Source: Eutreptiella sp. 'Long Island Sound 2002' (Eukaryota > Euglenozoa > Euglenophyceae > Eutreptiales > Eutreptiaceae). From it: a stretch of DNA of 64,000 nt. Positions 1 through 11,460 of the stretch are shown piece by piece. Location of the stretch: positions 7,394,971-7,458,970 of the forward strand of contig OZ038402.1 in NCBI GenBank assembly GCA_964036045.1, given 5' to 3'. The first letter of the stretch is position 1; each line of letters starts with the position of its first letter. Position numbers and translations under genes: made by a program. Below the pieces are notes generated by a model that saw only the letters and a list, made by a program, of their open reading frames with translations, made no database searches and was not told where the DNA came from.

Positions 1-270
1 GCAGCTACGATGACCGCGAAGCGACAGGCCGCATCGACTAACGGCAAAGAGGCGGCTATGCCGCCAACGACGTCCGACCGCAGGCAGCTTGCGAGCTCCA
101 GCCACAGCCGGCGCTCCCAGGGCGCCCAGGAAGCACCAGGGGCAGCGCCCCTTAACTCCCCACAGTCCCCGTGCGTGTAGACGGGCACCGGCACGGGCCA
201 CCGTAGCCTGGAGCACCGCGACGGGTGCCTCTGCCGGTCGGGGCACCTGCCCCTCGACCCCTTCGCCTCC

Positions 271-1958
271 TTGCATCCCTACTGGGCGCGGGAGGATATC
301 AAGTACGCCCAGCGCCACATCGCGTGGTGTTGTGGCGTCAAGGAGGGGTCGGCCCCCCCGCCCCCCCAACAGGCTGGCCCTGGTCGCCCGACCTACGCAT
401 CGGCGACGCGCTCCGCGGCACGGGGCTCCTGGCCGGGCGCCGTGCGGGTGGTGGCGGCCGCCGCCCGCGCCTCGGCAGCGCTCCCCCCGGTGCAGCCCAC
501 GGCGGCAGCCCTATGGGCCCTGCTGCCCTTGACGACGCCTCTTCCAGGGCGAGTCCCAGGACAAGATCCGGGATGGGGCATCGCCCAGATCACGCATGGG
601 TGGCACCCGGCGGAGTGGAAGCAGCCCTCCTAAGAGGAGGCCCTGCGGTGCGTGGCGCTGGTGGGCTGCACGGTCCACGAGGCCCACCTTGCGGCCGGGG
701 CCGCCCTCGCGGCCCACGACGCCGTCCAGCGGGTCGCCGCCCTGGTACACGTCCGGGGCGGCAGTAAGGCAGCACCCACGGTGGCGGCCCTGCTGCAGGC
801 CCTCCGCCGGACGAGGGCCAGACTGGCACTGCAGGGCACGGCCCGGCAGGGAGTGGTGCGCACGGAGCGCCACCCTTGGGAGACGGCGACCCCGCGCCGC
901 CGGGGCACATCCTGCAGCTCGTCCGGTAGCGCCTCCCGGAGGATGACGACCGGGAGACGGCAGAGCTCCCGGACATGGACCCGGCGCCGCTGGACCCCGT
1001 CCCCGCCACCGTCCGGGTCGTTTGCGTCCTGGACCCGGCGGTCCTGGCAGACGCTGACGTGCGTCGGCTCCACGTGGGGGCCTTTGGGAAGGCCGCTCAG
1101 GCCGCTCATGGGGGCGGCCCTGCCCCATTCCCCCCCCATGCAGGCCGCAATCCGGGGCTCAATGGTCGAGGTCTCCACCGACCTCCCCTCGTCTGTGGCC
1201 CCGCTGGTGATGCGCGCCAGCTGCAAGGCCCGGGGGGTGCACTTCCGGCCCTGGATCGTCACAGGCGCGGCCTGCAGCACCCCGCGTACGTGCTGTGGTT
1301 CAAGCAGCCACCGGAGCGCCGCGGGCCCTCCCCGGAGGTCTGGAAGACCCTGGCCGAGGACGGGGAACTCCGCTCCATGCTCGCGGAGCTGGTGGATGGG
1401 GGTGCCCCCGGCAACGTGGGGGTTAGCTTCTGGGGAGCCAACCCGGCGGACCCCAAGGTGGTAGCGCACATCGCCAACCTTCTGGGTGCCCCGGCCCCGG
1501 CGCAAACCACGTCCGTGCGAGTCCGGGGCTACCCCGCGCAACTGTGCCTGGCGGTGGACGAGTATGCACAACTTTGGCGCTACGCCCGAGAGGCGTTTGG
1601 GCTGGAGGCGCCCATCCGCGTCCACCGCTGCACGCAGCTGGCGCACAGCACCCTTGCCCGTCCAGTCTTCGACCTGGAGCTGGAGGGGGTGCCTGAGGAC
1701 TGGCAGGGGGTGCGGCTGGGTGTGCCCGACACCCGCCTCCCCGACCGGACCTGGGAGCGGACCACCCGCGCCCCCCGCCAAGGATGCTACCAGCCAGTGG
1801 GGGCCAGGGCCCGAATGACGCGCCCGAAAGGGCCTGACGTGGTTCAGCAGCAGCCTTCGGACGCCCAGGACGCACCGGACCACACGGGAGACCTGGCCAT
1901 GGCCAGTGCGGAGCCGGCCGTTGTCGACGTTGCTGAGGAGGACGAAGACATTCTTTAA
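271..1958 (+). pseudogene. LINE ORF1-like region, frame-shifted
   Basis: GC-rich plus-strand region upstream of a LINE reverse transcriptase. The longest clean frame is 975-1958 (327 codons). Protein-like sequence also appears in the other frames: around 271-360 (a PYWAREDIKYAQ segment), around 652-840 (Ala/Leu-rich helix) and around 1105-1270. The frame switches look like several small indels. No zinc knuckle or RRM is recognisable. Calling it ORF1 rests on position: it ends at 1958 in a TAATG overlap with the ORF carrying endonuclease and RT remnants. The true start is unclear and may lie before the window. Bases 1-270 hold nothing I can name. Confidence 0.45.
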
Positions 1959-1960
1959 TG
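1956..1960 (+). promoter_or_regulatory. UAAUG stop-start overlap between LINE ORF1 and ORF2
   Basis: The stop of the 975-1958 frame (TAA, 1956-1958) shares its last A with the ATG of the next frame (1958-1960). This pentamer couples ORF1 termination to ORF2 initiation in the SART1 non-LTR retrotransposon. The overlap is seen directly; its use here is inferred. Confidence 0.5.
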
Positions 1961-3905
1961 TTCTTAGTCCTCCTCTTCCTGGCCTTCCTGAACGCGATGG
2001 ACTGCCCTGGGTGGCAGCCAGGGACAGTGGCAACGACCTGCGGGGGCGAGACAGCGCCCCCCCCGAGCCCCGGCCTCCTGCCGGACACACCCGGTGCCAA
2101 CAGCGGTGGCAACAGCGGCGGTACCAGCCCCAGCGCCCCCCCCCCCTGGGAAACAGCATTTGCCCCCACGGGAGAGAGTGACCCCGCGACCGACCCTAAA
2201 GGCTGGACCTGGGGGTTCCACAAAGAGAAACCTACGGAAAACAAACAGGACGAACTGGATAGTCAGGCCAGTGAAAAGGAAGACCCGGACTTCTTCGTGT
2301 TTCGAAATCACAGGCACAGACGGAGAATCGACAGGGTGCACCTATCACAGCATATGCTGCCCAAATTGACCCGCTGCTAAACCCACTTCCTGGCCCACTG
2401 TGACCATAAGGCAGTCATTGTACAAATCAGCCCACCTCCCTCCACCCAGACACAGCGTAGGTTGCGAGTACCCACCACTTTTTTGAAGGATCCAGAAGTG
2501 ATGGAGACGCTCTCCGGCCGTCTAGCTGAATTGCAACGGCACTCAGACGCCTGGTGGGACGCCGCCCTAACTGAGATCAGACAGACAGCATTCAAGTATG
2601 AGAAAAAGGTGAACGCTAAGGGGATCACAGAAGTGGGTGCACTGCTTCATGAGTTGAGCCTGACCCACACGACACGAGAGGCACAAGCGTATTTGAACAA
2701 TAGAGGCTTGGGCAGCAGTCCTCCGCCGAGAGCATATGCGCTACTCATTTCCATAGCAGAGGCGGAAGCCATGGACAGGAGCGGCGTTACGCTGATGTGG
2801 AAGCTCAGGAAAGAGTTACAGGAACCCCCACCCTCACCGCAAGCAAAGCAGAACAGGAAGCAACAGACTGCCAGGTTGGTAGAAGAACTGCAGGAGAGGA
2901 GGAGATTGAGTGTGCTGAGGGATAAACATGGCACGCTCCTCACAGAGCCTGAGAAAATTGCATTGGCGCTACAGGAGCATTGGTCGGGGATCATGACAGC
3001 AGGACAAAAAACAGTACCGGAATGCCTACACTACATACAGTCGTTGCCAGTGTCGAGCAGTATCAAGAATGTGGCGAAAGTCCTGTTGAAACCCCTGTCT
3101 ATGGAATTGGTACAGACTACATTGGAGAACATGAAACAGGGGTCATCCCCTGGGTTGGATGGAATGCCAGCAGAGGTATTCATTGCACTGGCAGGGGTAA
3201 TGGTACCACAAATGACGGAAACCATTGCACAACTTCTGGAGCAAGGGTCCAGGCCCAGGGCGTGGACGGAGGGACTCGTGGCAGCCATCCCCAAAAATCA
3301 GGGGTCCGTGTCGATCAACGCGCTGCGCCCGCTGTGCCTCCAAAATGTGATTTTTAAGTGGGTCACAGCGACCATTTACCTGATGATGGAAGATTTAGTG
3401 GCGTATGTGACACCAACAGAACAAAAGGCATTCATTAAAGGCAGGTTCATTTTTGACCATATTTGGAACGTGCGGGGGGCATGGGAAGGGATGTCGCAGG
3501 GGCTAGTCGTCAGCATAGACTTTGCAAAGGCATATGAAGCAATGCATCACAACTACATGACGGCACTGTTTATTCACCTCGCAGTCCCCATCCCAGTGAT
3601 AGCACTGCTGATGACCATTTCTAGGGCCTCGTTCATCTTTGCAGCGGGGAGGGGGGTGGTGAAAAACATAGAGGTCCACCCAGCATCGGGCATCAAGCAG
3701 GGGGACCTGCTTTCCCCAGCTTTATTTGTCATGGCCTGCTCAGTGCTGGTGAGGGCCCTACAGCAAGTGTCACCAAACATACACGTCCTTTACTATGCGG
3801 ACGACCTGTTGCTGTCCATACCAGCCCCCCCGAGCGTGGTTTGCGCACTACTCACACAAGTGTTTGAAACCATCAGGCAATATGGGGTGCTTGTAGGACT
3901 ATGGG
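1958..3905 (+). pseudogene. LINE ORF2 remnant: endonuclease tail plus reverse transcriptase
   Basis: One frame covers 1958-2380 and 2462-4006, broken by a TAA at 2378-2380. The first part starts with a hydrophobic and Pro/Gly-rich stretch and then enters the C-terminal APE-type endonuclease signature: a RID motif near 2322, and a CDH in place of the usual SDH near 2400. The N-terminal endonuclease motifs (N, QE, GDxN) are absent, so the domain is internally deleted. The second part is a LINE RT: SSPGLDGMPAEVF block, SIDFAKAYEAM, SGIKQGDLLSP, and the catalytic YYADDLLL near 3790. Homology stops just after the LVGL block at about 3903, so thumb, RNase H and 3' end are missing. Confidence 0.8.
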
Positions 3906-5010
3906 TAAGATTAGGAAGAAAAAGAAGGATTGATCCAGGTTGTGGGCAAAACTCGTGCATGCTCGTGCATTCACACACGCATGAAAGGGGAGGCCACGGG
4001 TGGTGAGCTCGGTACAACCCTTGTTTAGGTTACCCCGGGGCTCCACCCCACGTTCTATAAGGAAACGGGTGGAGTTCCTTAAGCTTGCTTGCTTGTACCT
4101 GGGTTTGAGGACAGTGTATTACAGGGCTACCTGAGAAGCGTATAATACGTGGAGGTAGTCTTGGTTCCTCAGCCGCAAACTCACATCATCTGCCTCTGCT
4201 TTACAGGTGGGGAAGGTCAGGGTGATTGGTGCAGCAGCGACTGTTTTTTCATGCCCTGCCAAACAGGGGCGCTGACCACACGATACAGATAACTCCGCCT
4301 CTGCCTGTGGCAGAGCAGGGAGTCCGACTCCATTGACATCTGCGCTGTGCACGCCAAAGAGCACTCCTTCCCTCCGAGCCCTAGCAGGGAAACGCCTTGT
4401 GGCGTCCCTGTTGGGCCACAAACGCTTGGTAGCTCTGTGTTCTCTTGCAATCTCACAGGTGAGCCGCTAGGGCTCGTGACTTCTCCATCAACGCCACCCA
4501 GTAGAGCGTGCGTGTAGGAGTGTTAGTCCTGAGTGGGGGCTTGAGCCAGTTGAACAAGCGTTCGCCCACCAGATGGTGCCACTGTAGGGCGTGTAGGACT
4601 TGTAGTGCGTGTGTCACTGTCCCTGCCGTTTCCTGCAATTTTAGCGGGGTTGGTGGGCAGTGGCAGTGGTTAGGCTAGATTTTGGCCATCGTAGCAAATA
4701 GGCGTTTTCAAGCCTTCATAGCTTTTGGCCACCCCTCCCCTATGGTAGGCAGGTAGGTAGGAAAAACGATACCTGGATTAGTATGCTGGGTATTCCCCCA
4801 AGGTTTTGCGCCAGCACAGAAATTTGGCGCTTAGGGGAGGAGAGACCCGGGGCGTACCCCCTGGCACCGGTAAGACATCCTCCAGGTTTAGCAAGCGTGC
4901 AGACCTGGGTATAATTAGGACACCATTTCTGCAGCTTGCTCTCAGGACGTTAGGAATAGCACACTCACACATACGCTTAGGCAGGTAAAGGTAAGGTTCA
5001 GTCCCTAGCT
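3906..5010. other. Non-coding stretch between two retrotransposon remnants
   Basis: No convincing gene on either strand. It lies directly 3' of the chromodomain end of the minus-strand Gypsy remnant, so part may be its degraded 3' UTR or LTR, but I see no partner copy that would define an LTR. A short (GTAG)n run occurs near 4748. Confidence 0.4.
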
Positions 5011-5385
5011 TTAGTCTTGGAGCCTCAGCAACTCACCAAGGTTGTTCAGAGACAAATAGTCTACCAGAACTGAGTTTAGGCGTCCCTCAGGTAGAACAAA
5101 CGCTGAGAAAGGCTCCCAGGTGGCCTCTTCGATTTCAAACCCTTCCCAGAGGGGGAGGAGGCGCCAACCCTGGCGATAGCGGTGGCGTAGGACAGACTTC
5201 ACCACGTAGCAGCCCTCCTTAGCCATCTCTTCGGTGCTCATGTCGGGGACGTCTCCTTCAAATTCCATAGGGTTGGCAGCCCCCTGTAGGTCTAGGCCGG
5301 CGATCTCCTCGTCGTTCAGCTCCCACTCCTCCCCACATAGGTCTTCAGGGTCATAGTAGCGCTTCAGGTGCTGAGCAGCGCACAC
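5011..5385 (-). pseudogene. C-terminal chromodomain of the decayed Gypsy pol
   Basis: A 124-codon frame. The N-terminal part (HLKRYYDPEDLCGEEWELND) follows a GPY/F-like stretch visible upstream in the same orientation (GDWVLVHHSRLPA, then stops near 5480 and 5440). Residues about 59-95 form a chromodomain: YVVKSVLRHRYRQG, then LPLWEGFEIEEATWEP, matching the W-x-G-F ... TWEP core. In chromoviruses this domain directs integration toward marked chromatin. It would be the end of the integrase polyprotein, not an independent gene; the ATG is incidental. Confidence 0.7.
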
Positions 5386-5699
5386 GAGAGTCCCCCCTAG
5401 ACGGGGGGAACAACGCGATGTGATACGGTGTCCATCTACAGATAGAATCTTCTAGTGTCCCAAGTAGGGGTCATCGCTGGTAGAGCGTGGTCAGGCGGGT
5501 AGTCGGCTGTGGTGCACCAGCACCCAGTCTCCAGGAACCATGCCGGGCGCCCTAGGAATACTTAATGGGGCGAGTAGCCAGTCGCCGAACTCTCTTGGGT
5601 GTTCATCATCAAGGATATGACGGGGAGTAGTCTCACCCAGTCTCTGGTGCGTTCAGTTTGGCACCATATCCTCACATTCTCCTTGAGGACATGAATCTG

Positions 5700-7838
5700 T
5701 CACTCACATTGGGGGTTGCTCGTGTGAGAGTAGGGTATCCCCGTAGACACCTGGACATTGAGGGATCTCAGGACCATCTTGTACCAGCCGGTATCTGAAC
5801 GTACTCGTACGTCCTCATCGGAGTTGATCTCCTTGGGCGCCCCATAGACACAGAACCACTCCTCCAGGAGTATCTTGATAGTCTCCTCTCCGGTAATGTG
5901 CTTGGTACATGGGAACACCCTGGTAAACCTGGTCAACCCACAGGTCACCACGAGGGCAAAGTCGTAATCCCCAAACTTAGGCATCTCCGTGTATTCCACG
6001 TAGAGAACACTGTTAGCACAGTGCGGGATGAGCAGGGTCGAGTAGAGACCTCTGTTTCTGATATCTTCAGGTTTCCAGGACCTACACGGGCACTTGTCCA
6101 CGATAGGCTGGAGGGTCTTGAGCAGTTGGTCATCAGTCCACGTAGTGTTGAACCACTGCTTGAATAGCCTCAGGGTACGGTCAGCACCCACATGACCGCT
6201 GGACTCATTGGTCCACTTCAGCAGCTCTGGGACTCTGTCACCGGGTACCAGGATGCGGTCCTGGTGCCAGAAGTAGCTCTTGTCCCTCTTCCGATGCTCT
6301 TGGTTGACCAAGAGGGGTTCAAGGCGTTTCTCCAGGCGCTTGTAGATATCCCCAAACTCCTTCAGGTATTCCACTTGTTGGAGTCCATCTAGGGGGCGTA
6401 TCATAGTCATGTTCAGGTCCAGGTGTACGCCAATACAGCTGAACGCCTCCTTAGCTAGCGCTTCAGACCGGGCACCAATCACGGCATCGAAGTTGTTGCG
6501 GCTGATGTAATCTGCACACTCGTTCTTCACTCCCTGGATATGGTGTACCGTCAGCCGTAGTTGGCTGAGGTAGGTCCACCAGCGCCGTAGCTTGGCCTTC
6601 TCAGGTGGGGGACCCTTCTGGAAAATGCGGACCGGCTCTTGGTAGCACAGCCAGACCACAGGGTTACTCCCCAACAGTCGTGCCTGAGAGGATAGCACCA
6701 GCATACCCGCGAGCAACTCCTGCTCATAGGTGGAGTAGTTCCCCCTGGCCTGGTTCAATTTCCAGTTCCAGTGGCCTGGGGGTACTAGTACCCACTTGTC
6801 GTCAGGGTAGCTGTGCTTGAGAGTTCCATCTCGGTTGAGACCTTCAGTCCCCCATTGGGAAATAGCCGAGTCGAACTCCTCCTTCTCTAGTGCCTGCCAT
6901 TGAAACAACGTTCCACCACCGCCCACATTGCTGGCGTCGGTCACCAAAATAACCTCCCCTTGTGCTCTAGGCACACCCAAGCATTTAGCGTTGCCTATCA
7001 TGTCCTTGAGCTCGTCAAATGCTTGTTGGTCTTGTGGGCCCCAGCGCAAAGTAGTAGTCTTCTTGATCAGGTCCGTCAGTATGGCGCTGGTGTAGGTGAA
7101 GTTCTTGATATGGCGGCGGTGGAAGTTGCACGCCCCAATGAAACTGCGTACATCATGGAGTCCTTTCTTGGGGTCTTCATGTCGTACCTTAGCATCCATC
7201 AGGGGTTTGGCCTTAGAGGCCGCTGGGGTCCACCACCCAAAGCCAACGTCAAACGCCAGGTACTGTATGGTCTCCTGCATGAACTCAAATTTCTCCAGCT
7301 TGAGTGGTGTGTGGTTCTCCTGGCAGACCGCGAAGAACTCACCGAAGAGGATTACGTGATCCTCCTGGGTATTGGTCCCGAGGCCTACATCGTCGATGTG
7401 CGCTTCCATCCGGGCCCCTCGGGATATGAGTTCTTGCACCTTGGGTTGCCGCCGTAGGATGGACAGGATCTTGTTCATCAGCTCTTGGAACAGAGCGGGT
7501 GCGTTGGCCACGACAAAGGGCATGACCTTCCACTTGAACACCCTCTCCTGAGGGGTGATGAAGGCGAGTAGCTCCTGGGCGTTGGGCGTCAGGTCCACCT
7601 GCCAAAATACACTTCTCTTGTCCATCTTGGTCTTGTAGCGACAGGAGGCTATCTTCTCAAGGGTGGACTCCATATTAGGAATGGACCCTGAGTGGTTCAG
7701 CGGTTTCTTGTTCAGCTCTCCGTGGTCCACTACCAGCCAATTGGCTGTAGACCCAGGTTTAGCCACCAGGAAACAGGGGCTGCAGTGTTGGGGGTAGTCC
7801 CATCCTTGTACTCCAGGACTAGGCCAGCGTCGATACAC
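5700..7838 (-). pseudogene. Gypsy pol: reverse transcriptase, RNase H, integrase core
   Basis: A 712-codon frame. The first about 15 residues are out-of-frame; real homology begins at WDYPQHCSPCFLVAKPG. RT blocks follow: DKRSVFWQVDL and a catalytic AHIDDVGL, where the usual Tyr before the Asp pair is His. RNase H starts at LVTDASNVGGGG and ends near GVKNECADYISR. The integrase has a zinc-binding half (HVGADRTLRLF, CPCRSWK) and a core in which the expected first catalytic Asp reads Glu (VEYTEMPKF), the second is SDED, and the Glu is the last residue before the stop (NPQCE). The stop at 5700 truncates the core. Probably non-functional. Confidence 0.8.
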
Positions 7839-8581
7839 TCTTGTATCTGTCGCTCAATCTCGTCGGCCTGCTCTTTAGGAGCTGGGTAGGGTCTCCTCCG
7901 GATCTTATGGCCCACGAACTCGGGTTTCAGCTTGAAGTCCATCTGTTCCAGCTTGTCACATGAGGCTCGGGGTGGTAGTTCCCCGAACACCTCCAGGTAG
8001 CTCCTTATAAGCTTCTGCACCCGTGGGTCCAATAGCTTGATCTCGTCCTCCATGTCCTCGTCAGAGTGTAAGTTGCTTGCCCCCTGAGTAACAGACGCCG
8101 GGAGGTGATCCTCAACCGACTCTTCGCCCTTGATAGTATCCTTCAACCCTCGGTAGGCATATAGTAGGTCTCGTTCAACCATCTCCGGTGGACGATGGCA
8201 ACATAGGCACGCTCGAGGGGGTTCACATACAGATTCCTCCGGAAGGTCGTCCTCCTCTGGGGTCCTCACATGGGCACCCCACACGCTCTTCATGAGCTTA
8301 AGATCTACCTCCCTTTGCCAGGTGGTGATCTTCTGTTCGAGGTCCTCCTTCAATTGGGATAGATCACGCCTACGTCCTTGCTTCAGTGGCCGTGAGCTGC
8401 GGGTAGGCTTCGCGTAGCATAGCTTTTTCGCCACCAACCTCCTCTTGGAGTCCACGTACTCCCTTAGCCTGGATCGTGGGTCCAGCTCCTCGTCCACGGG
8501 GTCTTCCAACCTCATGGAAAGTAGGGGTTTCAGTGGGGCGACGTACTCGGCGTTCTCCACTTCCTCCACGCATGTCTGCAC
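7730..8581 (-). pseudogene. Gypsy pol: spacer and reverse transcriptase N-terminus
   Basis: A 283-codon frame. The first two thirds are charged with no named domain (CxC-like CLCCHRPPEM around residue 127). From about residue 185 it becomes the classic Gypsy pre-RT: VQKLIRSYLEVFGELPP, FKLKPEFVGHKIRRRPYPAP, DEIERQIQECIDAGLV. The continuation is in the frame ending at 5700, so a -1/+1 change lies near 7800. The last about 30 residues of this frame are read-through of the shift. Confidence 0.7.
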
Positions 8582-8641
8582 GAAGAGGGCGTCATGCTCA
8601 GTTTCGTCATCAGAGTGGATAGAGCTGGGGAGCTCGGATAG

Positions 8642-9127
8642 TCAGCACTCAGAGACTCCATCAGGAACACGTACATGGCAGGGAGAGTGGGGGGCATTAG
8701 TGTTAGTCACGTCGTATTCATCTCCCCCGGGTATAGTCTCAATAGCACCTTGAGGTCGTAGTCGATCTTTCAAGTCGCCCAGGGTGATTCCATCGCTTTC
8801 TCGTTGTATAGCCTGGACCAGAGTCAAGTCCAGGTCCTCCCAGGGGATGGAGGTAAGACCTCCGTCCACCACGCGGGGCATACTTCCCCATCCAGGTTTC
8901 CCGATGGGCGTCTTGCGTCCCAGAGGCACGTAGATGGCCTCATCAGGTAACCGAACGGAGCTGATAGTCAGCCTGTCCAGGAGGGTTCGCCAGTACTGGT
9001 TGCCTCCATGGGCTCCCCAGTCGGGGGAACACAGGACCATACGGGAACGTTCCCCCTGCAATATGTTCCTGGAGGGAACAAACGTTCCCTCCATATTGCA
9101 GGAAAGATAAATAATGGCAACACCCAT
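8642..9127 (-). pseudogene. Upstream ORF of the decayed Gypsy element, unknown domain
   Basis: A 161-codon frame immediately upstream of the RT frame, same strand. The central part (about residues 45-130) is protein-like: IYVPLGRKTPIGKPGWG, MPRVVDGGLTSIPWED, LDLTLVQAIQRESDGITL. No protease DTG/DSG or zinc knuckle is visible, so I do not assign it to gag or protease. The N-terminal about 25 codons lie in the palindrome at 9055-9102 and may not belong to the element. Confidence 0.4.
9055..9102. repeat. Interrupted perfect palindrome (hairpin)
   Basis: Outer arms CCTGCAATAT (9055-9064) and ATATTGCAGG (9093-9102) and inner arms GGAGGGAAC (9071-9079) and GTTCCCTCC (9084-9092) are exact reverse complements, with a 6-nt bulge on the left and a 4-nt loop. 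It sits at the outer edge of the decayed Gypsy element. Confidence 0.75.
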
Positions 9128-10039
9128 TCCTGAAAGAGGGCAATGCGTTCCTCATGTGTGAGTAGAAGGGAGCGCATGAATCTCGCCCGGTGTAATGCTC
9201 GACCTTTGATTTTACCGGGCACGAAGTGGCCAAAGCCCGGATTCTATCCAAATGGTTGACAAAATTGAGACATCTTTGTTGTGTATAAAGGTTGTTTTGA
9301 AAATTTTGTGGTTTTCGCCTATCATTCATAATAACAGTTGACGCATGGCTCATTTTGAGTGCCAAGATGTCATGCACATCCAATATTTCGGGCAAAACAA
9401 GAACTCAATTTGTGTGGAGAAATGAATTACTTACTTGTCCAACACAATACAAAATGGAAACCATTGCAATGTATGTAGGCAACATAGATTGACCCTGATC
9501 TACACACGATTCACATTGTCCTTGTGCTTTTTGTCTTGCACCATGCAGTTATAATGTGATATGCTCGTCAATACCCCATCTTTTCATAACAACCATTTCA
9601 CTAAAAAAATCATACAAATGCCCAATCATTTGCTTCACCCAATGTCTAGCAACCGATCACTGCACCTACCAACTGTCGTCAACCTTGTACGCCGCCCTAA
9701 ACTCTGACCAAAACTGATCTTCTTGCAGTCTCTGCCTCGCATGCATTTTATTACTTCAAATGTTGCAAAATCATACCAACGTGCACAAACAACAGAGGCA
9801 ACAGTGGACACAGTGTCTCTGCTATCCTACCACCTGTTGCGCAGCGCCAGAGTGCATCGAAATCAGGCCCATGCCCAAAGTCAACTCGAAGTATACTGTG
9901 CACGGAAGTGGAAAACCAGGAGTGACACAAAACAGGCAGCAGCAAGCAGCAGCAGCAGCAGCATGCCGTTCACCGGCAGTACACATCCAGTTCCTTACAG
10001 CAGTTCTCAACCATTCAAGACAGCTTGAACCACCACTGC
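9128..10039. other. Non-coding, AT-rich; AGC microsatellite
   Basis: No supported gene. An AGC/CAG microsatellite with one interruption lies at about 9936-9962. Short ORFs here have low-complexity or random composition. Confidence 0.5.
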
Positions 10040-10590
10040 ACCACAAACCGAGTTCTCAGTTACCCACTCACCTCAATTCTCAACTTTATTTCAAAATCCC
10101 CGGCCAACCTTTGTGACACGAAGTTCTTTAGCGCCTTGTACGCTGCGACCAGTTCAAACCGAGTTCTCAGTTAACCACACACCTTAGTTCTCAGTGTGAT
10201 TTCAAAAACCTGGACCAACCTTTGTGACGCGAAGTTCTTTAGCGCCTCGTACGGTGCGACCAGTTGAAAACGAGTTCTCAGTTAACCACACACCTCAGTT
10301 CTCATCGTCATTTCAAAAGCCTGTGGCAACCTTTGTGAAGCGAAGTTCTTTGGAGCCTCGTACGCTGCAACCAGTTCAAGCCGAGTTCTGAGTTACCTGC
10401 ACACCTCAGTTCTCAAAGTGAGTTCAAAAGCCTGTGCCAACCTTTGTGAAGCAAAGTTCTTTTGAGCATCATAGGGTGGGACCAGTTCAAACTGACTTCT
10501 CAGTTAACCACACACCTCAGTTCTCATTGTCATTTCAAACACTTGCCAACCTTTGTGAAGCCTAGTTCTTTTGAGCATTGTGCGGTGCAA
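10040..10590. repeat. Tandem repeat, about 111-bp unit, five diverged copies
   Basis: The landmark GAGTTCTCAGTTA recurs, with substitutions, at about 10,050, 10,161, 10,272, 10,383 and 10,493, giving a 110-111-bp period. Each unit also carries an AACCTTTGTGA block and an AAGTTCTTT block. Copies differ at roughly one base in eight. No ORF spans the array. Confidence 0.8.
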
Positions 10591-11239
10591 AGGGCCCGTG
10601 CCTGCAAGTTTGAGACTATTTGCCAAAGATGAGCTACAAAGCCTGACCGTTGGAATGGGTACTTCTGCACCACAGGAGATCCCTTTTCAGGGAGAGTCAA
10701 GGGTTGCAGAACAGGCTTTGCAACAAATCAGGCAAATAGTAAACTCACAGAGCCAAGACCGGGCAAAGAAGGCACAACACAAGCAAGTGCACAGCACGTT
10801 AACTGTCAACTGTTCCGAAACCTTTACCAGCAACACAAATCAAGTCCCAGGGACCTCAGTTCTCAACAGTTCTCACCAGTTCAACATTGTGTTTGCAAGC
10901 AAGGCAAAACAAAGGCAATTGCACAGCATTAGTCAGAAATGTTGTGTCAAAATTTAGCCGTCAATAGCCGGAAATGTCCGGAGCGATCTGCACTACAGCT
11001 GAGCAGCACAAAAACAGCAGAGCAACCATATTAAAACGACTTTTGGCAGGCATCTTTAGATTCAACCACAGCATTGTCGTGTTCTGACACATCCACACTT
11101 TTGTGCCAAGGAATCAAATGTATTCAAGCAATAGATTTTGCAAAAATTCATGTTTGAAGGACAACTTTTTGGCACCGCGGCAGTTTCAGATCCAGTACGG
11201 TAGCGTAAATGCTGTTTTGGCCGCAGAATGCCCCACAAA
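10591..11239. other. No recognisable gene
   Basis: An open frame 10,571-10,957 (plus) starts inside the tandem array and has Gln/Ser-rich composition without any domain. I do not call it a gene. The rest is AT-rich spacer. Confidence 0.4.
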
Positions 11240-11460
11240 AACATAGGTGCTTGCTAGCACTGGCGCATATGCCTCATCGCTGGGTGCGTGCCCAATGATT
11301 GTCCCCAGGTATTTCACCCTGTCCCTCACCTCAATCCCAAAGGATTTCAGCGCCAGCAGGTTCCTCTCTTCCCATGTGCCCTTAATGAGAAAGGCTAATT
11401 TATCCAAATTCATTCTTACAATCACGAACTCTACCAGGGGGTAGCTCCACCTGCGCTTAC
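11240..11460 (-). pseudogene. LINE fragment: RT thumb region
   Basis: Minus-strand peptide RMNLDKLAFLIKGTWEERN followed by VRDRVKYLGTIIGH is the segment that normally follows the catalytic YADD block of LINE reverse transcriptases (N-x-x-K ... kYLG-x-x-iG). It begins close to the point where the LINE at 1958-3905 is truncated, so the two pieces are complementary parts of similar elements. Both ends run into unrelated sequence. Confidence 0.6.

Larger units (their letters stand above)
5011..9127 (-). mobile_element. Decayed Ty3/Gypsy chromovirus
   Basis: Read from right to left the strand gives a short pre-RT ORF, RT N-terminus, RT, RNase H, zinc-binding integrase, GPY/F-like segment and a chromodomain: the order of a chromodomain Ty3/Gypsy pol. 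Gag and aspartic protease are missing, LTRs were not found, and at least four frame breaks occur (near 7800, 5700, 5480, 5440). It is a different family from the element at 20-41 kb; the two pol regions share domains but little obvious sequence. Confidence 0.8.

Noticed and set aside
1-270. Coding start in the first 270 bases
   Set aside because: All frames are open because of GC content; no motif decides among them.
10571-10957. 128-codon plus ORF
   Set aside because: Starts inside a tandem array, low-information Gln/Ser composition, no domain.
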